Positions 37,249 to 49,669 of a DNA stretch of 64,000 nt are shown piece after piece. Positions within the stretch are counted from its first letter, which is position 1. Each line of letters begins with the position of its first letter. Origin of the DNA: Streptomyces sp. MP131-18 (GTDB lineage: Bacteria > Actinomycetota > Actinomycetes > Streptomycetales > Streptomycetaceae); contig NZ_LZNS01000001.1 of the NCBI RefSeq assembly GCF_001984575.1, forward strand, positions 1,931,275 to 1,995,274, read 5' to 3'. Both the position numbers and the translations under genes were made by a program. Under the pieces are notes generated by a model, which saw nothing but the letters and a program-made list of their open reading frames with translations, searched no databases and was not told the origin of the DNA.

Positions 37249-37253
37249 GTCGG

Positions 37254-37550
37254 TCACTCCTCCCCCAGGATCTGCGGCACCTTGAAACGCTGCTGCTCCT
37301 GGGCGGGTGCCCCGGACAGCGCCTGCCGCGCGGTCAGGCCGGGCCTGACCTCGTCGGGGCGCATCACGTTGGTGAGCGGCAGCGGGTGGGAGGTCGGCGG
37401 TACGTCCTCGGTGGCGACGTCGGCGACGCGGGCGACCGCGCCGATGATGTCGTCGAGCTGTCCGGCGAAGTGGTCGAGCTCCTCGTCCGTCAGCTCCAGA
37501 CGCGCCAGCCGGGCGAGGTGGGCGACCTCCTCGCGCGTGATGCCGGGCAT
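37254..37550 (-). CDS. gatC: Asp-tRNA(Asn)/Glu-tRNA(Gln) amidotransferase subunit C
   Basis: A 98-residue subunit that holds GatA and GatB together. The start, [20 protein letters not shown], and the conserved V.P..H pattern ([20 protein letters not shown]) are characteristic. AGAGGA precedes the ATG by 8 nt. First gene of the gat operon. Confidence 0.95.
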   Translation of the reverse strand: MPGITREEVAHLARLARLELTDEELDHFAGQLDDIIGAVARVADVATEDVPPTSHPLPLTNVMRPDEVRPGLTARQALSGAPAQEQQRFKVPQILGEE

Positions 37551-37632
37551 GTGGCGATCCTCTTGCTCGTCGCGGGCTTCAAGTTCACGGCCAATCCTAT
37601 GGCGCCCGCTCCCGGGCCCGCGCACACGTTCT

Positions 37633-37668
37633 CCGCCGGGCGGCGGTCCCGGGAAACGGGCCCGGCGG
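37633..37668 (-). terminator. Hairpin between the RmdB-like gene and gatC
   Basis: A 9-bp stem CCGCCGGGC (37633-37641) with its complement at 37660-37668 and an 18-nt loop, 10 nt after the GGDEF-EAL gene stop and before the gatC promoter region. Confidence 0.5.
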
Positions 37669-37677
37669 ACCGCGCGC

Positions 37678-39780
37678 TCAGCGGACCGGCTCGGCGTCCG
37701 CGGGGTCGGCGGCGGGGAGCGCGGTGGCGTGGGAGGACTCCGCCTCGGGCGGCGCGGTCTCACGGGCGCGCAGCCAGGCGGTGGTCTCGGCGGGCGGCAT
37801 CGCGGCGGCGACCAGCCAGCCCTGGACGGCGTCGCAGCCCAGGGCGCGCAGCCGTTCCCAGGTCTCGTCGTCCTCGACCCCCTCGGCCACGACGACGAGG
37901 CCGAGGGAGTGCGCCAGCTCGACCGTGCAGCGCACGATTTCGGCGTCCTCGCTGTCCACGACGAGCCGGGCGACGAACGAACGGTCGATCTTCAGCTCGC
38001 TCACCGGCAGCCGGCGCAGGTGGACCAGGGAGGAGTAGCCGGTGCCGAAGTCGTCCAGCGACATGCGGACGCCGTGCCCGGTGAGACCGGCGAGGGTGTC
38101 GGCGGCCTGCTGCGGGTCCTCGAGCATCACGTGTTCGGTGATCTCCAGCTGGAGGGAGCCGGCCGGTACGCCGTGCCGGGCCAGGCGGGCGGCCACGGCC
38201 CCGGCGAACCCGGGAGTGTGCACGTCGCGGGGCGAGACGTTCACCGCGACGGGAACGGTGAGGCCGTCCGCGCGCCAGCGGGCGACCTGGCCGAGGGCGG
38301 TTTCCAGCACGTACTCGGTGAGCCGGGGCATCAGTCCTGAGGTCTCGGCGATGGCGATGAACTCGTCGGGCGGGACGCGGCCCCGGTCCGGGTGCTGCCA
38401 GCGCAGCAGGGCTTCGAGCCCGGCGACGACGCCGTCGAAACGGACCTTCGGCTGGTAGTGCAGCTCGACCTCGCCGGTGTCGAGGGCCCGGCGCAGGTCG
38501 CCCAGCAGGGCGAGCCGGTCGGGGGTGTTGACGTCTCGGCTGGCGTCGTAGACCTCGACGCCGCTGCGGTCGCGCTTGGCCGCGTACATCGCCACGTCGG
38601 CGCGGCGCAGCAGCCCCTCGCCCTCGGGGGCGTGGTCGGGGAAGACGGCCACGCCCACGCTGGCCTCGACCACGAGCGTGAGTCCGTCCAGATCGAGCGG
38701 GGCGCTGAGGGAGCCGATGAGGGCGCGGGCGGCGCGCTGCGCGCTGGTCGCGGACGGCACGCGCGGCAGGAGCACGGCGAACTCGTCGCCGCCCAGCCGG
38801 GCGGCCTCCGCGTCCCCGGGCAGCTCGCGCCGTATCCGGTCGGCTATCTGGAGCAGGAGCCGGTCGCCGGTGAGGTGACCGAGAGTGTCGTTGACAGAAC
38901 GAAAGCTGTCCAGGTCGATCAGCAGGAGTGCGGCGCGGTCGCCCCTCAGGGCCGCCTCGTCCAGGGCGGTCTGCGTGCGGGCCAGCAGCCACTGGCGGTT
39001 GGGCAGGCCGGTCAGCGGGTCGAGGAGCTGGTCCTCGTCGCGGGCGCGCGCCATCCAGAAGGAGGAGTCCAGGGCTATCAGCGGCACCGCGAACAGCGGT
39101 AGCACCAGGGGGCGTTCGACGGCGACGACCACGATCAGCGGCGCCGTGCACAGCAGTGCCACGGCGACCAGGCCCTGCCGGAGCAGCGCGGTGAACGCCA
39201 GGGAGTCGAGGCCGCCCGGCGGATCGGTGCTCAGCCACAGCAGGGTGCGGGATATGACCAGGTAGGCGCAGGCCCCGAGCAGTAGCTGCGGCAGGGTGGA
39301 GGGCTGCCAGTCGCCGGGCTCCCAGGGGTGCTCGACGCTGGGCCTGGTGCCCCAGGCCGCCAGCGCCAGGGCGGCGGCGCCGACGCCCAGCATGTCGATC
39401 GCGCCGTGCAGCAGGGCGTCGGGCCAGCGGTCCTTGCGCGCGGCGCCGACCAGGGTGACGACGGCCAGGCTGACCAGCACCGCCGGGACCCAGCCGTAGA
39501 GCAGCAGCATGGCAAGGGCGAGGGCCGCACCCGCGCCCGAACCGCCCCACCAGCGGTCGCGGTCGACGGCGACCAGGTAGGCGACGATGATGCCGGTGAG
39601 AACGGCGAAGCCCCAGCCGGGGCGGTCGCCGGGGAAGAGGGCGCGGCCGTCGGCGAGCACCCGGCTGACGCCTATCAGGAGTGCGACTCCGGCGCACGCC
39701 AGGACGGCGGGCCTCAGATACCGGGAGAGCCAGGCCGGACCACGCAGCGGAACGGGCCTTCCGCGGGGGGCTGACTGCAT
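37678..39780 (-). CDS. Membrane GGDEF-EAL c-di-GMP enzyme, RmdB-like
   Basis: A 700-residue protein with about six or seven hydrophobic segments in the first ~230 residues. A GGDEF domain (intact [12 protein letters not shown] near 332) and an EAL domain (intact [10 protein letters not shown] near 455, [26 protein letters not shown]) follow. There is no PAS domain. Both active sites look intact, so synthesis and hydrolysis of c-di-GMP are possible. Position between gatC and ligA matches, to my knowledge, the phosphodiesterase RmdB of Streptomyces, which affects the timing of development. GAGAGGGA precedes the ATG at 39780; the 39 codons upstream in frame are not needed. Confidence 0.88.
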   Translation of the reverse strand: MQSAPRGRPVPLRGPAWLSRYLRPAVLACAGVALLIGVSRVLADGRALFPGDRPGWGFAVLTGIIVAYLVAVDRDRWWGGSGAGAALALAMLLLYGWVPAVLVSLAVVTLVGAARKDRWPDALLHGAIDMLGVGAAALALAAWGTRPSVEHPWEPGDWQPSTLPQLLLGACAYLVISRTLLWLSTDPPGGLDSLAFTALLRQGLVAVALLCTAPLIVVVAVERPLVLPLFAVPLIALDSSFWMARARDEDQLLDPLTGLPNRQWLLARTQTALDEAALRGDRAALLLIDLDSFRSVNDTLGHLTGDRLLLQIADRIRRELPGDAEAARLGGDEFAVLLPRVPSATSAQRAARALIGSLSAPLDLDGLTLVVEASVGVAVFPDHAPEGEGLLRRADVAMYAAKRDRSGVEVYDASRDVNTPDRLALLGDLRRALDTGEVELHYQPKVRFDGVVAGLEALLRWQHPDRGRVPPDEFIAIAETSGLMPRLTEYVLETALGQVARWRADGLTVPVAVNVSPRDVHTPGFAGAVAARLARHGVPAGSLQLEITEHVMLEDPQQAADTLAGLTGHGVRMSLDDFGTGYSSLVHLRRLPVSELKIDRSFVARLVVDSEDAEIVRCTVELAHSLGLVVVAEGVEDDETWERLRALGCDAVQGWLVAAAMPPAETTAWLRARETAPPEAESSHATALPAADPADAEPVR

Positions 39781-39956
39781 GCGGGATTCCCTCTCACGGC
39801 CGGTGTCGCCGGCGCCCGAGCGGGCGCACCTCCCCACCCTAGGCCGCCTGGCGGCGAGTGGGGCAGGGAACCGGCGCGCTTCCTGAAAGGCCCTCACATG
39901 CGCTTATTCCTCTGGTATATGCCGAACGCATGGCCGGGTGGAAAGGGTCCCGCTCC

Positions 39957-43324
<3,368 letters not shown>

Positions 43325-43352
43325 CGGGCGGGTGCCGCTCCCGGCAGGCGGG

Positions 43353-44042
43353 TCATCCCGCCGGGCGGACGGTCAGGTCGGTGACCTCGGCGCCGCGCGG
43401 CATGTCGAGTGCGGTGAGCACGGTGGTGGCCACCGCGTCGGCGGTCAGCCACCGTTCCGGGTCGTAGTCCTTGCCCTCCTGCCGGTGCACCTTCTCCTGC
43501 ATGGGCGTCGCGGTGCGCCCGGGGTAGACGGTGGTCACGCGCACCCCGCCCGGCGCCTCCTCGCCACGCAGGGCGTCGGCGAGAGCCTTCAGCCCGTGCT
43601 TGCTCGCCGCGTACGCGGACCACTGCGGGCTGGCGCGCAGCCCGGCGCCGGAGTTGACGAAGACCACGTGGCCGCGGGCGGCGCGCAGCTGCGGCAGCAG
43701 CAGCCGGGTCAGCTCGGCGGGCGCGACGAGGTTGGCAGCGAGCGTGGCCTGCCAGATCCGCGGCGTCAGCTCCCCGACGCCGGCGAGGTCGACGACGCCG
43801 GCGCTGTGCACGAGCGAGTCGATGCGGTCGGGCGGCGACTGGTGCCCGAGGGCCCACGAGAGCCGCTCCGGCTCGGCCAGGTCGCCCACCAGCGTGCGCG
43901 CGCCGGGGAAATGCTGCGCAAGCTCCCGTGCGCGCCCCGCGTCCCGGGCCCACAGCCACAGCTCGTCACCGCGCTCCGCGAGCCGCCGCGCCACTGCCGC
44001 GCCGATTCCGGACCCTGCCCCCGTGATCACATGCGTTGCCAT
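43353..44042 (-). CDS. Short-chain dehydrogenase/reductase
   Basis: A 229-residue classical SDR with the cofactor motif TGAGSGIG (about 7-14), HSAGVVD, a catalytic Ser in VNSGAG and Tyr-Lys in YAASKHG. An Arg after the second strand (LWARDAGRAR) suggests NADP(H). It lies 28 bp upstream of the MetE-like gene and is divergent from the nitrilase-family gene. Substrate unknown. Confidence 0.88.
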   Translation of the reverse strand: MATHVITGAGSGIGAAVARRLAERGDELWLWARDAGRARELAQHFPGARTLVGDLAEPERLSWALGHQSPPDRIDSLVHSAGVVDLAGVGELTPRIWQATLAANLVAPAELTRLLLPQLRAARGHVVFVNSGAGLRASPQWSAYAASKHGLKALADALRGEEAPGGVRVTTVYPGRTATPMQEKVHRQEGKDYDPERWLTADAVATTVLTALDMPRGAEVTDLTVRPAG

Positions 44043-44086
44043 ACGACCATGGTCTCCTATGCCCCGACAGCGAAGGAGGGCTCCCC

Positions 44087-44887
44087 GTGCGGATCGCAGT
44101 GAGTCAACTGGCGTCCGGCGTCTCGCCGGCGGACAATCTGGCGGCCATCGCGGAACAGACGGCGCGGGCGGCGGCCGAGGGTGCCGACGCCGTGGTCTTC
44201 CCCGAGGCCGCGATGGCCAGGTTCGGCATCCCGCTCGGCCCGCTCGCCGAGCCGCTCGACGGGCCGTGGGCGACGCGGGTGCGGGCCGTGGCGGATGCCG
44301 CGGGGGTGCTGGTGGTCGCCGGGATGTTCACCCCGGCCGGGGCGGGCCGGGTCCGCAACACCCTGCTGATCACCGGCCGCGGCATCGACACGCACTACGA
44401 CAAGCTGCACCTGTTCGACGCGTTCGGCTTCGCCGAGTCGGCGACCGTCGCGCCCGGTTCGCGGCCGGTGACGGCGGAGCTCGACGGCGTGGTGCTGGGC
44501 TTCGCCACCTGCTACGACGTCCGTTTCCCCGGCCTGTTCACGCGGCTCGCGGACGACGGCGCCCGGATCGTGCTGCTGCCCGCCTCGTGGGGCGCGGGGC
44601 CCGGCAAGGCGGAGCAGTGGGAGCTGCTGGTGCGGGCCAGGGCGCTCGACAGCACCTGCTGGCTGGTCGCGGCCGGGCAGGCGGACCCGGCCAGCGTCGG
44701 CGAACCGCCCGCGACGTCCGCGCCGACCGGCATCGGGCACAGCATGGTGGTCTCGCCCTACGGCGAGGTCCGCGCCCGGCTCGGCGCGGAGCCGGGGCTG
44801 CTGGTCGCCGATGTCGATCCGGCCGAGACGGAACGGGCCAGGCGGACCCTTCCCGTGCTCGCCAACCGCAGGCGCGACGTGGTGTGA
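44087..44887 (+). CDS. Carbon-nitrogen hydrolase (nitrilase superfamily)
   Basis: A 266-residue enzyme with the full Glu-Lys-Cys triad: E40 in VVFPEAAM, K106 in HYDKLHLFD and C142 in FATCYDVRFP. YDVRFPGLF and the DKLHLFDAFG segment place it near the NIT/omega-amidase (deaminated glutathione amidase) branch. It likely hydrolyses a small amide in the cytoplasm. GAAGGAGGG lies 6 nt before the GTG at 44087. Confidence 0.88.
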   Translation: MRIAVSQLASGVSPADNLAAIAEQTARAAAEGADAVVFPEAAMARFGIPLGPLAEPLDGPWATRVRAVADAAGVLVVAGMFTPAGAGRVRNTLLITGRGIDTHYDKLHLFDAFGFAESATVAPGSRPVTAELDGVVLGFATCYDVRFPGLFTRLADDGARIVLLPASWGAGPGKAEQWELLVRARALDSTCWLVAAGQADPASVGEPPATSAPTGIGHSMVVSPYGEVRARLGAEPGLLVADVDPAETERARRTLPVLANRRRDVV

Positions 44888-44902
44888 GCCGGCGCGAACG
44901 GC

Positions 44903-44928
44903 GCGCGGCCGTCAGCCGACGGCCGCGC
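44903..44928. terminator. Hairpin between convergent nitrilase-family and mnmA genes
   Basis: A perfect 11-bp stem GCGCGGCCGTC (44903-44913) with its complement at 44918-44928 and a 4-nt loop. It overlaps the mnmA stop codon and could act in both directions. Confidence 0.55.
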
Positions 44929-46060
44929 CCGCGCGCTCCGTTGCGGAAATGGTCGCGGACCCGACCACCCGCGTCCCGTCGTACAGCACGATCGCCTGGC
45001 CGGGCGCGACGCCGCGCACCGGCTCGGCGAACCGCACCCGCAGCGAGCCGCCGTCCGGCTCCGCCGTGACCGGCGTCTCGCCGCCGTGCGCGCGCAGCTG
45101 CGCGGTGTACGCGGCGGGACCCGTGGGCGCGGCCCCGCACCAGCGGGGCCTGATGGCGGTGAGGGCGACCACGTCGAGCGCCTCGGCCGGGCCGACCGTC
45201 ACGGTGTTGGTGACCGGCGAGATGTCCAGCACGTAACGCGGCTTGCCGTCCGGGGCCGGGTGGCCGATGCGCAGGCCGCGGCGCTGGCCGATCGTGAAGC
45301 CGTGCGCACCGCGGTGGGTGCCGACCTTCTGGCCCTCCTCGTCCACGATGTCACCCTCGGCCGAGCCGAGATGGCCCGCCAGGAAGCCCTGGGTGTCGCC
45401 GTCGGCGATGAAGCAGATGTCGTGGCTGTCGGGCTTGCGGGCCACGGCCAGGCCCCTGCGCTCGGCCTCGGCCCGGATCTCCCGCTTGGTGGCGCGGGTG
45501 TCGCCGAGCGGGAACATGGCGTGGGCCAGCTGCCGTTCGTCCAGGACGCCGAGCACGTAGCTCTGGTCCTTGGAGAGGTCGGCCGAACGGTGCAGCTCCC
45601 CGCGCCCGTCCGCGCCGCGGACGACCGTCGCGTAGTGCCCGGTGCAGACCGCGTCGAAGCCGAGGGCCAGCGCCTTGTCCAGCAGCGCGGCGAACTTGAT
45701 CTTCTCGTTGCAGCGCAGGCACGGATTGGGGGTGCGGCCCTCCCGGTACTCCGCGATGAAATCCTCCACGACGTCCTGCCGGAACCGCTCCGCCAGGTCC
45801 CAGACGTAGAACGGGATGCCGATGACGTCGGCCGCGCGGCGCGCGTCGCGCGAGTCCTCGACGGTGCAGCAGCCGCGGGCGCCGGTGCGGAAGGATTTCG
45901 GGTTGGCCGACAGGGCGAGATGGACGCCGGTCACCTCGTGCCCGGCCTCGGCGGCGCGGGCGGCGGCGACGGCGGAGTCCACCCCACCGGACATCGCGGC
46001 CAGCACGCGCAGGCGTCCCGGGCCGCCTGCGGGTCCAGGAGCGGGGACGGAGTCAGTCAT
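44912..46060 (-). CDS. mnmA: tRNA-specific 2-thiouridylase
   Basis: A 382-residue enzyme that makes 2-thiouridine at the wobble base of tRNA Lys/Glu/Gln. The PP-loop is [10 protein letters not shown]; the catalytic cysteine pair lies in [12 protein letters not shown] and [10 protein letters not shown]; the C-terminal RNA-binding domain has [10 protein letters not shown]. It takes sulfur derived from a cysteine desulfurase, which is encoded 40 bp upstream. An in-frame GTG at 46063 is an equally possible start. Confidence 0.96.
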   Translation of the reverse strand: MTDSVPAPGPAGGPGRLRVLAAMSGGVDSAVAAARAAEAGHEVTGVHLALSANPKSFRTGARGCCTVEDSRDARRAADVIGIPFYVWDLAERFRQDVVEDFIAEYREGRTPNPCLRCNEKIKFAALLDKALALGFDAVCTGHYATVVRGADGRGELHRSADLSKDQSYVLGVLDERQLAHAMFPLGDTRATKREIRAEAERRGLAVARKPDSHDICFIADGDTQGFLAGHLGSAEGDIVDEEGQKVGTHRGAHGFTIGQRRGLRIGHPAPDGKPRYVLDISPVTNTVTVGPAEALDVVALTAIRPRWCGAAPTGPAAYTAQLRAHGGETPVTAEPDGGSLRVRFAEPVRGVAPGQAIVLYDGTRVVGSATISATERAGAAVG

Positions 46061-46099
46061 CACTCCACCAGGGTAGTGCCCCGTACCGGTGCCCCCCGG

Positions 46100-47269
46100 T
46101 CAGGTGAGCCCGGCCGTGCGGGCCCGCTCGACGGCGGGCCCGATCGCGCCGGCAACGGCGGCCACGTCGGCCTCGGTCGAGGTGTGCCCGAGGGAGAACC
46201 TGAGCGTGCCGCGCGCCAGGTCCGGGTCGGCGCCGGTGGCGAGGAGCACGTGGCTGGGCTGGGCGACGCCCGCGGTGCAGGCGGAGCCGGTGGAGCACTC
46301 GATGCCCTGGGCGTCGAGCAGCAGCAGCAGGGAGTCGCCCTCGCAGCCGGGGAACGCGAAGTGCGCGTTCCCCGGCAGGCGGCCCGCCGGGTCCGGGTCG
46401 CCGCCGAGCACGGCGTCGGGCACGGCCGCGCGGACCGCCTCGACGAGCGCGTCGCGCAGCGCCGCGACGCGGCGGGCCGTCGCCGCGCGGTGGGCCGCGG
46501 AGTGTTCGGCGGCGGCGGCGAAGCCGGCGATGGCGGGCACGTCGAGGGTGCCGGACCGCACCTCGCGTTCCTGGCCGCCGCCGTGCAGAACGGGCGTCGG
46601 GGTCCAGTCGCGGCCGAGCAGCAGGGCGCCGATGCCGTAAGGACCGCCGATCTTGTGCCCCGACACCGTGAGCGCTGCGAGCCCCGAGGCGGCGAAGTCC
46701 ACTTCCAGCTGGCCGACGGCCTGGACGGCGTCGGAGTGCATCGGAATGCCGTGCTCGGCACAGATGGCGGCCAGCTCGGCGACCGGCTGAAGGGTACCGA
46801 TCTCGTTGTTCGCCCACATGACGGTCACCAGCGCGACGTCGGCCGGGTCCCGTTCGACCGCCGCGCGCAGCACGCGGGGCGCGACGCGGCCGTACGCGTC
46901 GACCGGCAGCCATTCGACGCGCGCGCCCTCGTGGTCGGCGAGCCACTGCACGACGTCGAGCACGGCGTGGTGCTCGACCGGGCTGGCCAGCACGCGGGTG
47001 CGGCGGGGGTCGGCGGCGCGGCGGGCCCAGAACAGGCCCTTGACCGCGAGGTTGTCGGCCTCGGTGCCGCCGGAGGTGAAGACGATCTCGCTGGGCCGGG
47101 CGCCGAGCGCGGCGGCCAGCGTCTCGCGCCCCTCCTCCACCGCCCGCCTGGCCCGCCGCCCGGAACCGTGCAGGGCCGAGGCGTTGCCCGTCGTGGCGAG
47201 GCGGGTGGTCATCGCCGCGATGGCCTCGGGGAGCATCGGGGTGGTGGCGGCGTGGTCGAGGTAGGGCAT
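46100..47269 (-). CDS. Cysteine desulfurase (NifS/IscS family)
   Basis: A 389-residue PLP enzyme that takes sulfur from cysteine as a persulfide. The start, [20 protein letters not shown], the cofactor contacts in SPVEHHAV and [10 protein letters not shown], the PLP lysine in [10 protein letters not shown] and the persulfide cysteine in [10 protein letters not shown] are all present (IscS-like group I loop). It is operon-linked to mnmA, so tRNA thiolation is a likely role; iron-sulfur cluster assembly in Streptomyces usually uses a separate SufS. Confidence 0.93.
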   Translation of the reverse strand: MPYLDHAATTPMLPEAIAAMTTRLATTGNASALHGSGRRARRAVEEGRETLAAALGARPSEIVFTSGGTEADNLAVKGLFWARRAADPRRTRVLASPVEHHAVLDVVQWLADHEGARVEWLPVDAYGRVAPRVLRAAVERDPADVALVTVMWANNEIGTLQPVAELAAICAEHGIPMHSDAVQAVGQLEVDFAASGLAALTVSGHKIGGPYGIGALLLGRDWTPTPVLHGGGQEREVRSGTLDVPAIAGFAAAAEHSAAHRAATARRVAALRDALVEAVRAAVPDAVLGGDPDPAGRLPGNAHFAFPGCEGDSLLLLLDAQGIECSTGSACTAGVAQPSHVLLATGADPDLARGTLRFSLGHTSTEADVAAVAGAIGPAVERARTAGLT

Positions 47270-47346
47270 GGTGAGCCGATTCTACGAGCCGGTGCGGAAC
47301 CGGCGGCGGGGCCTCGGACGTTCTTTCCGACCGGAGGAGATGCGCG

Positions 47347-48039
47347 ATGGGTGAGCATTCCGCGGGTGGGCATTCCGCCGGGCGCGGCCCGCGGGAGCCG
47401 CGCGGCGGGCCCGGACGCCGGGCGCTGCTCGTGGGCGGCGCGGCCGGGGCTCTCGGCGTGGGCGGGTACGCGGCGCGGGACACGCTCTCGCGCTGGTGGT
47501 GGCGGTACTCGGGGAGCGAGACCCCGCGCGTCGAGGGCGAGGTGGACCACGCGGGCGCCGAGTGGGTCCCCGCGTCCTCCGCCAACTACCGGCAGGCCAG
47601 CCGCCCGCGGGACTACGGCATCGACCGGGTGGTGATCCACATGCCGGAGGCCACCTACCCGATCACGCTGCGCGTCTTCCAGGACCCGGGGCACGGGGCC
47701 GCGACGCACTACGTGGTCCGTTCCGCCGACGGGCACATAGCCCAGCTGGCCAGGGAGCTGGACGTCGCCTACCACGCGGGGCACCAGGGGTTCAATGAGC
47801 GCAGTGTCGGCATCGAGCACGAGGGGTGGGCGGACCGGCCCGAGTACCTGACCGACGCGATGTACGAGTCGTCCGCGCGGCTGGTGGCCGGCATCTGCGA
47901 CCGGTACGGCATCCCGGTCGACCGCGAGCACATCGTCGGGCACAACGAGGTGCCGGACGTGGTGCGGGTGTGCCCGGGCCCGCACTGGGACTGGGACCGC
48001 TACATCGAGCTGGTGCGGCGGGCCGCGGGCGCGGCGTGA
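47347..48039 (+). CDS. Exported N-acetylmuramoyl-L-alanine amidase (amidase_2 type)
   Basis: A 230-residue protein. A twin-arginine-like signal, GRRALLVGGAAGALGVGGYA (about 22-41), anchors or exports it. The catalytic domain follows: RVVIHMPEATYP (first zinc His), ATHYVVRSADGHIAQLARE, AYHAGHQGFNERSVGIEHEG (second zinc His region) and VGHNEVPDVVRVCPG (C-terminal zinc site). It cleaves the stem peptide from muramic acid in peptidoglycan. GGAGGAG precedes the ATG. Another amidase is encoded nearby at 48504. Confidence 0.9.
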   Translation: MGEHSAGGHSAGRGPREPRGGPGRRALLVGGAAGALGVGGYAARDTLSRWWWRYSGSETPRVEGEVDHAGAEWVPASSANYRQASRPRDYGIDRVVIHMPEATYPITLRVFQDPGHGAATHYVVRSADGHIAQLARELDVAYHAGHQGFNERSVGIEHEGWADRPEYLTDAMYESSARLVAGICDRYGIPVDREHIVGHNEVPDVVRVCPGPHWDWDRYIELVRRAAGAA

Positions 48040-48061
48040 CGGCGCCAGGTGCCGCGGTGCC

Positions 48062-48343
48062 TCAGGCCCTGCGGCCCGAGTAGGTCAGCATCAGCGGGAG
48101 CGCCGCCGCGGCCCGCTCCGCCGCCTCGGTGCGCGCGGCGGCGCGCAGCGTCCGGCGCGCGCGGCGCAGCCGGAGGCGCGCGGTGGTGCGGCGGACGCCG
48201 AGTGCCGCGGCGGCCTCGGCAACGGTGCGGCGGCCGCCGGCGGTGAGGCCGACCAGGGCGCGCTGCGTCTCGGGGAGGGCGGCCAGCGCCGCGCGGACGC
48301 GGGGTCCTGCGGCCCTGGCCAGGTCTTCCGGCTCGGTGTGCAC
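48062..48343 (-). CDS. Stand-alone sigma-70 region-4-like helix-turn-helix protein
   Basis: A 93-residue frame with GTG start at 48343 and GGAG 7 nt before it. The core ALPETQRALVGLTAGGRRTV, AEAAAALGVRRTTARLRLRR resembles sigma region 4 as found in ECF factors, but no region 2 is encoded anywhere nearby. It is either a truncated ECF sigma factor or one of the small sigma-4-like regulators. It lies between two cell-wall amidase genes, converging with the first. Confidence is limited by its Ala/Arg-rich composition. Confidence 0.6.
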   Translation of the reverse strand: MHTEPEDLARAAGPRVRAALAALPETQRALVGLTAGGRRTVAEAAAALGVRRTTARLRLRRARRTLRAAARTEAAERAAAALPLMLTYSGRRA

Positions 48344-48503
48344 GTGAGGTCTCCGTCCTGGTTGTCCGGCCCCGCGGCGGGCGGCGCGGTGCCCTCCCCT
48401 GGTTGTCCGTTCGGCGCCGGGCGTCACGGTCTCCGCGCCCATGCCCGATCTGCTGCCCTGTTGAGCCCGTCGGGCTGCCGTCGGTTGCAGTGGAGTTCCC
48501 GGT

Positions 48504-49136
48504 TCAGGGGCGCGGAGTCCAGTCGGCGGCGTGGCCGAGCCGGTCCACGACGCGCTTGCGCACGTCTTTGATGGAGATGCCGGGGCCGCGCGGGTCGACC
48601 TTGCCCGGCTGCCATTCGAAGTGGCCGATCACCGAGGTGTCGCCGTCCTTGCCCCAGCCGTGCGCGCGGCAGATCGCGGCCGAGGCCCGCACGATCGCCT
48701 CGACCTGCTCCTTCGGCCAGGAGTCGTCGCCGTCGCCGAGGTTGACGCACTCGAAGCCGTAGAAGTGGGGGTTGCCGTCGGTGTCGGAGGCGTTGTCCTT
48801 CGGCAGGGAGCGCTCGGCGATGACGGCGTTCAGCACGTCGCCGTCGCCCTTGCCCGCGTGGTTGGCGCGTCCGTGGCCGACCAGGTGGACGGTGCCGTCC
48901 TTGGCGATGACGCCGTGGCACAGCGGTCCGGGCAGGTCGGAGCGACCGTCGTAGCACAGCTCGACCGAGCTGTCGGTGCCCGAGGTGGCGGTGTGGTGGA
49001 TCATCACGCCGTGCACGGGGCCCCAGGCCCCGGACTTGTTGCGGTTGTTGGTGCGCCAGGAACGGTGCTCGACGAGGTCGACGCCTTCGTCGCCGAGCGC
49101 TTTCAGGAGTTTGTCCGCAGACAGTGGAGTAGCCAT
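48504..49136 (-). CDS. N-acetylmuramoyl-L-alanine amidase (PGRP/amidase_2)
   Basis: A 210-residue single-domain amidase: VMIHHTATSGTDS with the zinc histidines, GPLCHGVIAKDGTVHLVGHG, ANHAGKGDGDVLNA and SVIGHFEWQPGKVDPRG (third zinc His and catalytic residue region). No signal peptide is visible, so it may be cytoplasmic, released by lysis, or phage-derived. The ATG at 49136 (MATPLSADK) lacks a Shine-Dalgarno; a GTG at 49178 has AAGGAG at ideal distance and would add 14 residues. Confidence 0.9.
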   Translation of the reverse strand: MATPLSADKLLKALGDEGVDLVEHRSWRTNNRNKSGAWGPVHGVMIHHTATSGTDSSVELCYDGRSDLPGPLCHGVIAKDGTVHLVGHGRANHAGKGDGDVLNAVIAERSLPKDNASDTDGNPHFYGFECVNLGDGDDSWPKEQVEAIVRASAAICRAHGWGKDGDTSVIGHFEWQPGKVDPRGPGISIKDVRKRVVDRLGHAADWTPRP

Positions 49137-49318
49137 GTACGACTTGTAGGATGAGTCCGGAGTGCGACACAAGGGCACCCCATGCTCCTTCTGGGCCGGA
49201 ACCGCCCACGTTCTCGCCTTTGAAGGTCAACGCCCCCTGCAATGCGCGTAGTTGGCGTTTGTCAGTGAAACTCGTGAATCTTCCGGTTCGACCGGGTGCT
49301 TTCAACAATTAAGATTCC

Positions 49319-49334
49319 TTCATCCTGCTTTCAT
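49319..49334 (+). promoter_or_regulatory. TTCAT-N6-TTCAT direct repeat upstream of the kinase operon
   Basis: TTCAT occurs at 49319 and 49330, an 11-bp period typical of OmpR/PhoB-family response regulator half-sites, 36-51 bp before the first gene of the operon. The second half-site is part of the palindrome TTCATGAA. A matching repeat occurs before the SLC13 gene. The wider stretch 49137-49369 is the divergent promoter region for the amidase and this operon. Confidence 0.45.
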
Positions 49335-49369
49335 GAAGCGCAGCACAGTCCGACCGCAGCCTTGTTCGT

Positions 49370-49669
49370 ATGGCTTTCTCGCACCGCATGGCAGCGCTCG
49401 CCGCCGTTGTCCTCATACCCGTGGGCATCGCCGGGACGAGCTACCTGCTCAGTGACGATCCCGAACCGCCCGCGGTCCCCTCCGACGTAGAGCTGGAGGA
49501 GCCGTCGCCCACGGTGCCGCCCAACGAAGAAGTGGTGCCAGGGCCCGACCCGACCGAGGTCCCCATCGATGGACACGACCAGCAGCACCTCGACGACGGG
49601 GACGACACGGACGACGACCGGGACGACGACGGAGACGAGGACGGGGACGGGGACGACTTCGACGACTGA
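49370..49669 (+). CDS. Small exported Asp-rich protein upstream of the sensor kinase
   Basis: A 99-residue protein. The N-terminal MAFSHRMAALAAVVLIPVGI is a signal peptide or membrane anchor. A Pro/Glu linker follows, and the last ~35 residues are mostly Asp with some Gly and Glu. Such a tail could bind cations outside the membrane. The end of the gene overlaps the sensor kinase gene by 101 bp in another frame, so the two are tightly coupled. Small hydrophilic secreted proteins ahead of kinase/regulator pairs are known in Streptomyces; the function is unknown. Confidence 0.75.
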   Translation: MAFSHRMAALAAVVLIPVGIAGTSYLLSDDPEPPAVPSDVELEEPSPTVPPNEEVVPGPDPTEVPIDGHDQQHLDDGDDTDDDRDDDGDEDGDGDDFDD

